13,007 bases of DNA from a candidate division BRC1 bacterium ADurb.BinA292 (GTDB lineage Bacteria > Sumerlaeota > Sumerlaeia > MVZB01), in NCBI GenBank assembly GCA_002068205.1, contig MVZB01000077.1:1-13007 (forward strand). The letters run 5' to 3'. This document shows positions 1 through 8,213 of the stretch, piece after piece (position 1 is the stretch's first letter; each line of letters starts with the position of its first letter). The notes under the pieces were generated by a model that worked only from the letters and a program-made list of their open reading frames with translations, had not been told where the DNA came from and ran no database searches. The position numbers and the translations under genes are program-made.

Positions 1-1310
1 CCGCCGAGATCGTCGCCACGATCCAGTGGCACGAGGAGCGGCAGGTGATCGATGGGTTTGGAACCAGCCAGGCCATCACCTACGCGCCGCCGCTGTATCA
101 CTGGCCTGAGCCGCAACGGAGCGAAATCCTCGACCTGGCCTTCAGCGCGGAGAAGGGGATCGGTCTGACGATCCTGCGCAACACCATTCCGTGCGGCGAC
201 CCCGACGATCCGGTGCCCGGCCTGCAGCCGAGCCCGGGGGAGTGGAATTACACCGACACCGAGCAGGTGTGGCTGATGCACGAGGCGGTGCAGCGGGGCG
301 TGACGACGCTGTTCGGCGCCGTGTGGAGCCCGCCGGCCTGGATGAAAACGAGCGGCGTGACGCGCGGCGGGTCGCTCAAGCCGGAACACTATCAGGATTT
401 CGCGGAGTATCTCGCCCGTTACGCGAAGGAATACGCCGAGGCCAATCAGGTTGAGATCGGCGCGATCTCGATCGCCAACGAGCCCGACAACGACACGACG
501 AACTGGGCCTCGTGCGGCTGGTCGAACCGGGAAATCGCGACGTTCCTGGCGGACTATCTCGCGCCGACGTTCGCGGCGCGCGGCGTCACGGCGCAGGTCG
601 TGGCGCCGGAGATCGCCAACTGGGAGCGGACCGAGCGCCACATGCGGGCGACGTATGAAACGCCGGCCGCCATCGAGCGCGTGGACATCGTCGCCGGTCA
701 CCTTTACGGCGGCGACCCGACGACGCTGTTCGAAGGGGCGGTGGAGCACGGCAAGAAAATCTGGATGACCGAGGCCTCGCTGCGCTTTCCCGTGTTCCCG
801 ATCGATGGCGCGCTGAACTGGGCGCGGACGATCCACGAGGGACTCGTGCATGCCCGGCTCAACGCCTGGATCTGGTGGGTGCTGGCGAACTGGCCCGACG
901 AGGGCCTGATCTGGCTGCGGAACGAACCCCCGGCGCCGCCGCGGTATCTGGTTAGCAAGGCGTTCTGGGCGCTGGGCAACTACAGCAAGTTCATTCGCCC
1001 GGGGTATGTGCGGATCGAGGCGACGCCCAACCCGGCCGACGAGCTGTATGTCTCGGCGTTCAAGGACCCGCGCGGCGACCGGTTTGTGATCGTCGCGGTC
1101 AATACCGGCGCGCTGGCGCGCCCGGTGAAATTTGAACCCGTCGGTTTTACCACGCGGCTGGCGCGGCCCTATCTGACGTCGCGCAATTCTAATCTCGAGC
1201 CGCGGGAAGACGTCTCGTTTGCCTCGACCGTCACCGTGCCGGCCCGCTCCGTTGTCACTTACGTGGGGTATGCCGCGTCGATCACGCCTGAAACCGAACT
1301 GGAAAGATAG
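1..1310 (+). CDS. GH30-type glycoside hydrolase (5' end outside window)
   Basis: Probable secreted or periplasmic glycosidase of family GH30, acting on a beta-linked polysaccharide, perhaps a xylan. The frame is open from base 3 and reads into a QVIDGFG segment typical of the start of the GH30 barrel, so the GTG at 45 is an internal valine codon and the true start and any signal peptide lie outside. Seen: a WSPPAWM strand near 311-342; the acid/base glutamate in IANEP at 480-482; the nucleophile glutamate in WMTEAS at 771-773; and a C-terminal beta domain from about 990, with FIRPGYVRIEATP and FVIVAVNTG segments as in xylanase-like GH30 enzymes. Known of the family: retaining mechanism, beta-barrel plus side beta sandwich. 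The subfamily and substrate cannot be fixed; subfamily 8-like is my best guess. The next gene begins 3 nt after the stop, which implies cotranscription. Confidence 0.86.
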   Translation, partial: AEIVATIQWHEERQVIDGFGTSQAITYAPPLYHWPEPQRSEILDLAFSAEKGIGLTILRNTIPCGDPDDPVPGLQPSPGEWNYTDTEQVWLMHEAVQRGVTTLFGAVWSPPAWMKTSGVTRGGSLKPEHYQDFAEYLARYAKEYAEANQVEIGAISIANEPDNDTTNWASCGWSNREIATFLADYLAPTFAARGVTAQVVAPEIANWERTERHMRATYETPAAIERVDIVAGHLYGGDPTTLFEGAVEHGKKIWMTEASLRFPVFPIDGALNWARTIHEGLVHARLNAWIWWVLANWPDEGLIWLRNEPPAPPRYLVSKAFWALGNYSKFIRPGYVRIEATPNPADELYVSAFKDPRGDRFVIVAVNTGALARPVKFEPVGFTTRLARPYLTSRNSNLEPREDVSFASTVTVPARSVVTYVGYAASITPETELER

Positions 1311-1313
1311 CCC

Positions 1314-4166
1314 ATGGGATTCCCCTGTCATCGTCTTCGCGCCGCACGGTTCATCGCCCGCCCGGCATTGCGCGGGGTCATCAGCGCGCTGTTGATCCTG
1401 GGCGCGGCGGATTTCGCCGCCGCGGAGGCCGATCCGTCCGCGGGCGCGACGCCCGGCGCCGCGGCCCCGCCGCTGGTGCTCAACCGGACCACGTTCGCGC
1501 CGCTGGAGGGCGCCTGGTGGAAACTGGCGGATATGGAGGACGTGATCGAGTTCTTCGTCTCCGACGTCTACGCCGCCGGTCCCCGCCCCGATCAGGACCG
1601 CGACGCATGGGTCGCCGCGATGCGCGAGTACCGCGAACTGCGCCGGCGGGGTGAACTGGAGCCCGGCAAGGGGCGCTATCGCGAGGTGATCGCGCTGGAC
1701 TTCACCGGCGACAACCGCGCCTGGACCCGCCTCGCCGACAGTGCGTCGCGCGCCTACGCCCTCGCCTCCGGCGACCAGGTGACGGTCGACGTCGAAGCGC
1801 GCTGGATCCGGGGCAACAACAACCTGTGCGTCGCGTTCGATTACGTGAACGAGGCCGACGGCGCGTGGGCCTGGTGGAGCGGCGTGCTGGTCACGCTGAC
1901 CATCCCGCAGGACGGCGCATGGCACAAACTGAGCGCCGTGGTGGAGGTTCCCGCCGCCGACCTGACCGGCCGGTTCGTGCGCCCGATCGTCGGCATGGAC
2001 GCCGCGCACGACACGACGCCCGGGTATGTCGAGATCCGGGAGATTGATTTCCGGCTCGACGATCCGGACCGGATGCGCGCGATCCGCGGCCAGATCATCG
2101 ACCCGCCGGTTCAGCCGATCGATCAGGAAACCTACACCCATCCGGCGCGCGACTGGCTCAAGGGGGGCTTCACCTGCCATTTCACATTCATGTACGACCT
2201 GAGCTTCTATAACCCCGAGGCGGGCGAGTACGAACTCGATTCGTTCCTGGCCGACGGCGAGCGGGAATTCGGCGGCTACGACATCCTGCTGCTCTGGCAC
2301 GCGTATCCGCGGATCGGCCTGGATCCGCGCAATCAACTCGACTTCTACCGCGACATGCCCGGAGGGATGGCCGGGCTGCGCGAGCTTGTCGATCGGCTGC
2401 ACGAGCGGGGCGTCCGGGTTTTCATTAATTATAATCCGTGGGATGTCTCGACCCAGCGCGAAGGGAAATCCGACGAGGAGATGCTGGCCGAACTGGTGGC
2501 CGAACTGGATGTGGATGGGATTTTTCTGGACACGATGACGGGCGATTCGCCCGAGCTGCGCCGGCGGGTCGAGGCCGTCCGGCCCGGCATTGTGCTCGCC
2601 CCCGAGAGCAGCCCGACGATCGACAATCTTTCCATCTGCAGCGCGTCGTGGGCGCAGTGGCTGGACGACGACGAAAATCCGCCGGGCCTCGAGGTGCGCA
2701 AATGGCTCCAGCCGCGCCACATGCGCTGGCAGACGCGCCGCACGAGCCTCAGCCACCGCGAGGAGATTCGCCGCGCGTTCTTCAACGGCAGCGGGATGCT
2801 GGTGTGGGAGAACATCTTCGGGGCGTGGAACCGCTGGTCGGCGCGCGACCGGCAACTGTGGCGCCGCGCGGCGGCGATCCTGCATCACTTCCAGGACAAC
2901 TTCGCCAGCGACGAGTGGGACCCGTTCTACCCCGCCACGGAGGTCGCGCGCGACGCGCACCAGATCTCGATCAATCGCTGGCCGGGCCGCGACGCCACGG
3001 TGTTCACGCTCTACCGGAAGGACGACCCGGACCTGGATCTGATGCGGTCGGGGCTGACGCTCCCCGCGGGGTTGGAGGAACTCCCCCTGTTCAGCGTCGC
3101 CGACGAGCCGGAGATGGAGTATTTCGACTTGTGGAACGGGCGCCCGGCCCGCATCGAACGCGGCGGCGAGCGGGTCACGGTCTACGGCGCGCTTGATAAG
3201 TTGACGGGTCTGGGCTGCATCGCCGCCGTGCGGCGCGAGGCGGTCGATGCCGCGTTCCGCGCGCTGCTGGAAAAGCAATTGAACGAAGCGGACCGGCTGT
3301 CGGTGGCGGAGGACGCGCGCGGCGGCATCAAGTCGGTCGTGCTGCCGCGGCCCGTCGAGCCGATCCGGCCGGTCGACGCCAGTCAGCCTCCCGAAGGGAT
3401 GGTGGCGGTGCCGGGCGGCGAGGTTCATCTGCGCATCACGCACCAGCGGCGCGAGTGCGGCTGCTACCCCGATCCGGACATCCCGGCCAGCCGGTACAAG
3501 CGGTTTACGATCGGCACCCCGCACAACGGCCAGATCGAGCATGACTACACGGAGAAGGTCGCGCCGTTCTGGATTGACGAAGCGGCGGTCACCAACGCGC
3601 AGTTCAAAGAATTTCTCGACCAGACCGGCTACCGGCCGCGGCATCCCGAGAATTTCCTCAAGCATTGGCCGAATGGCGAGATGCCGCCGGAATTGGCCGA
3701 TCACCCCGTCGTGTATGTCGATCTGAACGACGCCCGCGCCTACGCCCAGTGGGCCGGCAAGCGGCTGCCGACCGAGGCGGAGTGGCATCTGGCCGCGCAG
3801 GGAACCGACGGGCGCAAGTGGCCGTGGGGCAATGAATTCGACGAACAGAACCCCGATCCCACGCTCGTCAACACGACCGGGGCGACGCTGCCCGCGCGCT
3901 CGCTTCCCGCCGGCCGCAGCCCGTATGGCTGCTATCAGATGTCGGGCAACGTTTACGAGTGGACCGAGAGCGAACGCGACGACGGGCACACGCGCTTCTG
4001 CATCATCCGCGGCGGCAGTTACTACAAGGCCACCGGCAGCGACTGGTACATGGACGGCGGCCCGCGGCCGTGCGACCACCATGCGAAGTTCATCATGATG
4101 TGGCCGGGCCTGGACCGCTGTGCGACGATCGGCTTCCGCTGCGTGACCGAGATGCGGCGGAGGTGA
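1314..4166 (+). CDS. Secreted three-domain protein: sandwich-like, glycosidase-like barrel and FGE-like domain (paralog 1)
   Basis: 950 residues. A signal peptide (basic start, hydrophobic stretch about 19-32, cleavage near AAA-EA at 37) indicates export. Residues about 55-252 look like a beta-rich, carbohydrate-binding-like region. Residues about 280-640 resemble a (beta/alpha)8 glycosidase: GYDILLLWHAYPR at 321-333, FINYNPWDVS at 370-379, DGIFLDT at 401-407 with D406, APE with E431, and WENIFG with E499; these acidic residues are candidate catalytic groups and are conserved in the downstream paralog. Residues about 692-950 match the SUMF1/formylglycine-generating-enzyme fold (GMVAVPGG, RLPTEAEWHLAA, WPWGN, SGNVYEWTE, IRGGSY, IGFRC). 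The cysteine pair that binds copper in true FGE is absent after GGSY, so this is probably a structural or binding domain. I cannot assign a named GH family. SD-like GGAAAG lies at 1301-1306. It is likely cotranscribed with the GH30 gene. Confidence 0.8.
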   Translation: MGFPCHRLRAARFIARPALRGVISALLILGAADFAAAEADPSAGATPGAAAPPLVLNRTTFAPLEGAWWKLADMEDVIEFFVSDVYAAGPRPDQDRDAWVAAMREYRELRRRGELEPGKGRYREVIALDFTGDNRAWTRLADSASRAYALASGDQVTVDVEARWIRGNNNLCVAFDYVNEADGAWAWWSGVLVTLTIPQDGAWHKLSAVVEVPAADLTGRFVRPIVGMDAAHDTTPGYVEIREIDFRLDDPDRMRAIRGQIIDPPVQPIDQETYTHPARDWLKGGFTCHFTFMYDLSFYNPEAGEYELDSFLADGEREFGGYDILLLWHAYPRIGLDPRNQLDFYRDMPGGMAGLRELVDRLHERGVRVFINYNPWDVSTQREGKSDEEMLAELVAELDVDGIFLDTMTGDSPELRRRVEAVRPGIVLAPESSPTIDNLSICSASWAQWLDDDENPPGLEVRKWLQPRHMRWQTRRTSLSHREEIRRAFFNGSGMLVWENIFGAWNRWSARDRQLWRRAAAILHHFQDNFASDEWDPFYPATEVARDAHQISINRWPGRDATVFTLYRKDDPDLDLMRSGLTLPAGLEELPLFSVADEPEMEYFDLWNGRPARIERGGERVTVYGALDKLTGLGCIAAVRREAVDAAFRALLEKQLNEADRLSVAEDARGGIKSVVLPRPVEPIRPVDASQPPEGMVAVPGGEVHLRITHQRRECGCYPDPDIPASRYKRFTIGTPHNGQIEHDYTEKVAPFWIDEAAVTNAQFKEFLDQTGYRPRHPENFLKHWPNGEMPPELADHPVVYVDLNDARAYAQWAGKRLPTEAEWHLAAQGTDGRKWPWGNEFDEQNPDPTLVNTTGATLPARSLPAGRSPYGCYQMSGNVYEWTESERDDGHTRFCIIRGGSYYKATGSDWYMDGGPRPCDHHAKFIMMWPGLDRCATIGFRCVTEMRRR

Positions 4167-4194
4167 GCGGCAGGAGGTTCGGGAGCCGAGGACG

Positions 4195-4219
4195 AGGGAC
4201 GAATTATTAGGGACGAATT
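4195..4219. repeat. Short direct repeat in the gap between the two paralogs
   Basis: AGGGACGAATT occurs at 4195-4205 and again at 4209-4219, 14 bp apart. It lies in an unusually AT-rich patch of a GC-rich sequence, in the 108-nt gap before the second paralog. A 6-bp GC stem (4231-4236 with 4242-4247, 5-nt loop) follows 11 bp further on. The function is unknown. It could be a regulator site, an RNA processing site or a replication-slippage product. Confidence 0.6.
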
Positions 4220-4263
4220 TTTAATGAAAACGCCGCCTGGCGCGGCGGAATTTACAGCGAAAC

Positions 4264-4269
4264 GGAGGG
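4264..4269 (+). promoter_or_regulatory. Shine-Dalgarno site deciding the start of paralog 2
   Basis: GGAGGG lies 5 nt before the ATG at 4275. The upstream in-frame ATG at 4224 has no comparable site, and starting at 4275 puts the signal peptide directly at the N terminus. This supports 4275 as the start. Confidence 0.65.
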
Positions 4270-4274
4270 CGAGC

Positions 4275-7109
4275 ATGCGCCGGCCCATTACGAATGGAAA
4301 TCGCATCGGGATTCGTGTTCTGATCCTGATCGTGTCGATCTTCGTTTCATGGAGGTTCACGATGGCATTCGCCCAGGCCGATCCCGCGGCCGACCAGCAG
4401 CAATTGCTCCGACTGAATCGGGCCACGTTCTCCCCCAGCGAGGGCGCCTGGTGGGCGATGAGGGACATGGAAGGGGTTCTGCGGTTCGTCCTGACCGACG
4501 TCTATCTGTGCGCGCCGCAGCCGGGCCAGGACCGCGACGCATGGCTCGCGACGATGCGCGAGTATCGCGAACAGCGCCGCGCGGGGGGCTACGTTCCCGG
4601 CACCGGCCGGTTCCGCGACGTGATCAGCCTCAATTTCCAGGGCAAGGGCTACCGCGGCTGGGTGCGGCTGGTGGATGAGCTGGGGAAGGCTTACGCGCTG
4701 CAACCGGGCGACCGGCTGCGCGTCACGGTCGAGGCCCGCTGGCTCGCCGGCAACAACGAGCTGTGCCTCGGTTTTGATTACAACGACGCCGAGAGCGGCA
4801 AGTGGCAGGGCTGGAGCAACGTCGTCGAGACGTTCGAGATCCCGCAGGACGGCGAATACCACCGGCTGACGACGGAAGTCGTCGTGCCCGAGGGCGCTCC
4901 CGCCGGCACGTATCTGAAGCCGCTGATCGGCATGGACACGGCGCACAATCCGGAGCCGGGACAGCTCGAAATCAAGGAAATCGACTATCAACTCGATGAC
5001 GCCGAGCGGATGGAAGCCGTGCGGGCGGCGATCGGCGATCAGCGGCTCGCGCCGCTCGATCAGGCGACCTACGACCACCCCGGCCGCGCCTGGATGACCG
5101 GCGCCTTCACCTGCCACTTCACGTTCATGTACGACCTGAGCTTCTACGATCCGGAGGCCGGCGAGTACACGCTCGATACGTTCCTGGCCGACGGCGAACG
5201 GGAATTCGGCGGCTACGACATCCTGCTCCTGTGGCACGCCTATCCCCGCATCGGTCTGGACCAGCGCAACCAGCTTGATTTTTACCGCGACATGCCGGGA
5301 GGGCTCGAGGGCCTGCGCGAACTGGTGAACGACGCGCATGACCGCGGCGTCATGGTTTTCATTAATTATAACCCGTGGGATGTCTCGACCCACCGCGAGG
5401 GGATGACTGATGAGGAAATGCTGGCGGCGCTGGTCGGCGAGATCGGCGTCGACGGCATCTTCCTGGACACGATGAGCGGCGATTCGCCGGTGCTGCGCCA
5501 GAAGCTCGAGGAAGTCCGGCCCGGCATCTCGCTCGCCCCGGAGAACAACCTGACGGTCGAAAGCCTGTCGATCTGCAACGGCTCGTGGGCGCAGTGGCTG
5601 GGCGACAGCGATTGCCCGCCCGGCCTGGAGCATCGCAAGTGGCTTATCCCGCGGCACATGCGCTGGCAGATCGCGCGCAACAACTACACGCATCGCGACG
5701 AGATCCGCCGCGCATTCTTCAACGGCAGCGGCATGATGATCTGGGAGAACATTTTCGGCGTGTGGAACCGCTGGAACGCGAGCGACCGCCGGGTCTGGCG
5801 CCGCGCGGCCGCCATCCTGCACGAATATCAGGAGAACTTCGCCAGCGACGCGTGGGAGCCGTTCTATCCGGCCTATCCCGTGCCGAGCGAGGGACCGGAC
5901 GCGCTGTACAAGACCGACGGCATTTTCATCAACCGCTGGCCCGGCGAGCGGGCGACCGTCTACACGCTGTACAAGAAGGAGCCGGACGTCTCGCCGCACT
6001 CGTGGTACGGCCGCTCGTTCTGGCATCAGGCGACGTATGTGCCGCTGTTCGACGTCCCCTATGAGCCGGGCGTCCAGTATTACGATCTGTGGAACGGCCG
6101 GCCGGCGCGCACCGAGCGCCAGGGAGACAAGGTCGTGATCCATGGTTTCCTGGATCGACTGTCGGGGCTGGGCTGCATCGCCGCCGTTCCCGAGGCGAAG
6201 ATGGATGAGGCGTTCCACGCGTTCATCGAGAAGCAGCGGTTGGAAGCCGACCAGATCCCCGTGGCCGACGACCTGCGCGGCGGAATCGAATCGCCGCTGG
6301 AGATCCGGCCGTTCGAGCACACCGAACCGGGCCGGCTTGATCAGCCGCCCCAGGGGATGGTGGCGGTTCCCGGCGGTCCGGTGCGCGTGCAGGTGACGCA
6401 CCAGCGGCGCGAATGCGGCTGCTATCCCGACCCCGGCACGCCGGCCGACCAGTGGGAGAAATTCACCCACGGCACGCCGCACAACGGCCAGGTCCGGCAC
6501 GACTACACCGTCGACGTGGCGCCGTTCCTGATCGACGAGGCGGCGGTGACTAACGCCGAGTTCAAGCGGTTCCTGGACGAATCGGGTTACCAGCCGCGGC
6601 ATACGAAGAATTTCCTCAAGCACTGGCCCAACGGCCAGATGCCCGCGGAACTGGCCGATCATCCCGTCGTGTATGTGGACCTGGACGATGCGCGCGCCTA
6701 TGCGAAATGGGCCGGCAAGCGCCTGCCGACCGAGGAAGAATGGCACCTGGCCGCGCAGGGCACCGACGGGCGCAAATGGCCATGGGGCAACGAGGAGCCC
6801 GACGCCGACCGGGCGAACACGACCGGGGCGACGCTGCCCGTGCGCGACCTGCCCGCCTCGCGCAGCCCCTACGGCTGCTATCAGATGTCGGGCAACGTGT
6901 ATGAATGGACCGAGAGCGAACGCAGCGACGGTCACACCCGGTTCTGCATCATCCGCGGCGGGAGCTACTACAGCGCCACCGGCAGCGACTGGTACATGGA
7001 CGGCGGCCCGCGGCCGTGCGATCACCACGCCAAGTTCATCATGATGTGGCCCGGCGTCGATCGCTGCTCGACGATCGGCTTCCGCTGTGTCAAGGACGTG
7101 GCGTCCTGA
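4275..7109 (+). CDS. Secreted three-domain protein: sandwich-like, glycosidase-like barrel and FGE-like domain (paralog 2)
   Basis: 944 residues from the preferred ATG; an in-frame ATG at 4224 would add 17. The N terminus is a clean signal peptide: basic MRRPITNGNR, hydrophobic VLILIVSIFVSW at 15-26, and likely cleavage after AFAQA at 35. Domain order and nearly all motifs match the preceding gene: beta-rich region about 45-245, barrel about 270-635 with D398 (DGIFLDT), E423 (APE) and E491 (WENIFG), and FGE-like domain about 690-944. The two proteins align end to end, so this is a tandem duplication. They diverge most in the signal peptide and at residues 533-600 here (loops with YGRSFWHQATY), which could alter ligand choice. 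The GGSYYSATGSDWYMDGG stretch lacks FGE cysteines, but a CGC motif at 714-716 is conserved. The substrate is unknown; a glycan is inferred from the neighbours. Confidence 0.78.
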   Translation: MRRPITNGNRIGIRVLILIVSIFVSWRFTMAFAQADPAADQQQLLRLNRATFSPSEGAWWAMRDMEGVLRFVLTDVYLCAPQPGQDRDAWLATMREYREQRRAGGYVPGTGRFRDVISLNFQGKGYRGWVRLVDELGKAYALQPGDRLRVTVEARWLAGNNELCLGFDYNDAESGKWQGWSNVVETFEIPQDGEYHRLTTEVVVPEGAPAGTYLKPLIGMDTAHNPEPGQLEIKEIDYQLDDAERMEAVRAAIGDQRLAPLDQATYDHPGRAWMTGAFTCHFTFMYDLSFYDPEAGEYTLDTFLADGEREFGGYDILLLWHAYPRIGLDQRNQLDFYRDMPGGLEGLRELVNDAHDRGVMVFINYNPWDVSTHREGMTDEEMLAALVGEIGVDGIFLDTMSGDSPVLRQKLEEVRPGISLAPENNLTVESLSICNGSWAQWLGDSDCPPGLEHRKWLIPRHMRWQIARNNYTHRDEIRRAFFNGSGMMIWENIFGVWNRWNASDRRVWRRAAAILHEYQENFASDAWEPFYPAYPVPSEGPDALYKTDGIFINRWPGERATVYTLYKKEPDVSPHSWYGRSFWHQATYVPLFDVPYEPGVQYYDLWNGRPARTERQGDKVVIHGFLDRLSGLGCIAAVPEAKMDEAFHAFIEKQRLEADQIPVADDLRGGIESPLEIRPFEHTEPGRLDQPPQGMVAVPGGPVRVQVTHQRRECGCYPDPGTPADQWEKFTHGTPHNGQVRHDYTVDVAPFLIDEAAVTNAEFKRFLDESGYQPRHTKNFLKHWPNGQMPAELADHPVVYVDLDDARAYAKWAGKRLPTEEEWHLAAQGTDGRKWPWGNEEPDADRANTTGATLPVRDLPASRSPYGCYQMSGNVYEWTESERSDGHTRFCIIRGGSYYSATGSDWYMDGGPRPCDHHAKFIMMWPGVDRCSTIGFRCVKDVAS

Positions 7110-7144
7110 ATTGCTTGGAATCGACGAACGGCTGAACTCTTGGG

Positions 7145-7151
7145 AAAGGAG
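7145..7151 (+). promoter_or_regulatory. Shine-Dalgarno site deciding the start of the RhaT-like gene
   Basis: AAAGGAG sits 6 nt before the ATG at 7158. A TTG at 7140 in the same frame would place this site inside the coding region and add six hydrophilic residues, so ATG 7158 is preferred. Confidence 0.75.
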
Positions 7152-7157
7152 TCGACA

Positions 7158-8189
7158 ATGACTCAATCGGTCCTGCTGGGGTTGTTGATCGTGGTTCTGG
7201 CGGCGGTGTTCCAGGGGAGCTTCATGGTTCCCATGGCGTATGCCCGGGGGTGGAAGTGGGAGAATTCCTGGCTGGTCTTCTCCGTGCTGGGCATGGTGGT
7301 GTTCAACTGGCTGTTCGCGCGGATGCTGGTGCCGTCGCTGGGCGAGATCTTCGCGGCGGCGACGTTCGGCGATCTGGTCGTTCCCGCCCTCTCCGGCCTG
7401 CTGTGGGGGATCGGCGCCGTCTGCTTCGGCCTGGGGATGGCCGCCGTCGGGTTCGCGCTGGGCTACGCCTTCATCATGGGCCTGGTGCTCAGCCTGGGGG
7501 CGTTCATTCCGATGGTGGTCAACCATCCGGAGGAGATCGCCTCGGCCAAGGGTCTGCTGATCCTGCTGGGGCTGGCGACGATGATCGGCGGCATCGCGAT
7601 CAGCGGTCTGGCCGGCATCCGCAAGGAACGGGAGCAGGGCGCACGCACGGGCGAGATCACCAAGACGACCAATCTGTCGATGAAGATCGGGTTGGTGATC
7701 TGCGTGTTCGCCGGGATTTTCTCGTGTCTGCCCAATATCGGCTTCGACATGAGCCGCGGCCTGATGAGCGTCGCGCTGGCACATGGCGCGCCCGAGCAAT
7801 GGGCCGGCAACGTGATCTGGGCCGTGCTGTTCACGTTCGGCGGCCTGGCCAACCTGATCTACTGCGGCTACTTGCTGAAGAAGAACGGGACGGCGGGGGC
7901 GTACGGCGGCGCGGGCATGGGGCGCAATCTGGGGCTGCTCGCCCTGATGTCGGCAATGTGGATCGGCAGCTTCGTGCTCTACGGCATGGGCGCGCGGATG
8001 ATGGGCGCGTGGGGCACGGTGATCGGCTGGTCGGTGTTCATCGCGCTGGCGATCGCGGTGGGCGCCCTGTGGGGCATTGCGCAGGGCGAGTGGCGCAACA
8101 CGTCCGCCGCGACGCGGCGGCTGATGCTGGGCGGCGTCGCCGTCCTCGTGCTGGCGATCTTCGTCTTTGCCTACAGCGGCAGTCTGTAA
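7158..8189 (+). CDS. rhaT: RhaT-family sugar/proton symporter
   Basis: Inner-membrane carrier of the L-rhamnose/proton symporter (RhaT) family, expected to import a released monosaccharide using the proton gradient. 343 residues, essentially the length of E. coli RhaT (344). It is almost wholly hydrophobic with about ten predicted membrane segments, starting with LLGLLIVVLAAVFQGSFMVP. Seen features include the aromatic WKWENSW stretch after the first helix, a charged cytoplasmic loop near residues 155-172 (RKEREQGARTGE), and an NLIYCGYLLKKNG segment. Family assignment is good, but rhamnose itself is not proven: no rhamnose isomerase, rhamnulokinase or aldolase gene is visible here, and the adjoining kinase is ribokinase-type. 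The gap to the previous gene is 48 nt and to the kinase 24 nt, consistent with an operon. Confidence 0.82.
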   Translation: MTQSVLLGLLIVVLAAVFQGSFMVPMAYARGWKWENSWLVFSVLGMVVFNWLFARMLVPSLGEIFAAATFGDLVVPALSGLLWGIGAVCFGLGMAAVGFALGYAFIMGLVLSLGAFIPMVVNHPEEIASAKGLLILLGLATMIGGIAISGLAGIRKEREQGARTGEITKTTNLSMKIGLVICVFAGIFSCLPNIGFDMSRGLMSVALAHGAPEQWAGNVIWAVLFTFGGLANLIYCGYLLKKNGTAGAYGGAGMGRNLGLLALMSAMWIGSFVLYGMGARMMGAWGTVIGWSVFIALAIAVGALWGIAQGEWRNTSAATRRLMLGGVAVLVLAIFVFAYSGSL

Positions 8190-8213
8190 CATTCAATCCC
8201 AGGGAGAGATCTG

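Noticed and set aside
45..1310. GTG at 45 as the start of the GH30 gene
   Set aside because: The frame is open upstream to the window edge and codes for family-like sequence (IQWHEERQVIDGFG), so the gene is truncated by the window and GTG 45 is internal.
2430..2435. TATAAT inside paralog 1 as an internal promoter
   Set aside because: There is no -35 box at a suitable distance (sequence there is GGGGCG), and paralog 2 has TATAAC at the same place.
3393..4166. Active formylglycine-generating enzyme
   Set aside because: The cysteine pair needed for catalysis is not at its usual place, and no sulfatase substrate gene is nearby.
4231..4247. CGCCGC/GCGGCG hairpin as a terminator for paralog 1
   Set aside because: The stem is only 6 bp and is followed rightward by GAATTTAC, not a U-tract. 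The T-run is on the leftward side, where no gene needs it.
4224..4274. ATG at 4224 as the start of paralog 2
   Set aside because: It has a weak ribosome site, would place 17 extra hydrophilic residues before the signal peptide, and would include the hairpin and ribosome site in coding sequence. ATG 4275 is better, though not certain.
4347..8192. 1281-codon open frame on the - strand
   Set aside because: It lies antisense to paralog 2 and the RhaT-like gene, reads as low-complexity R/H/D/A/V sequence without domains, and follows from strong third-position GC bias on the + strand genes.
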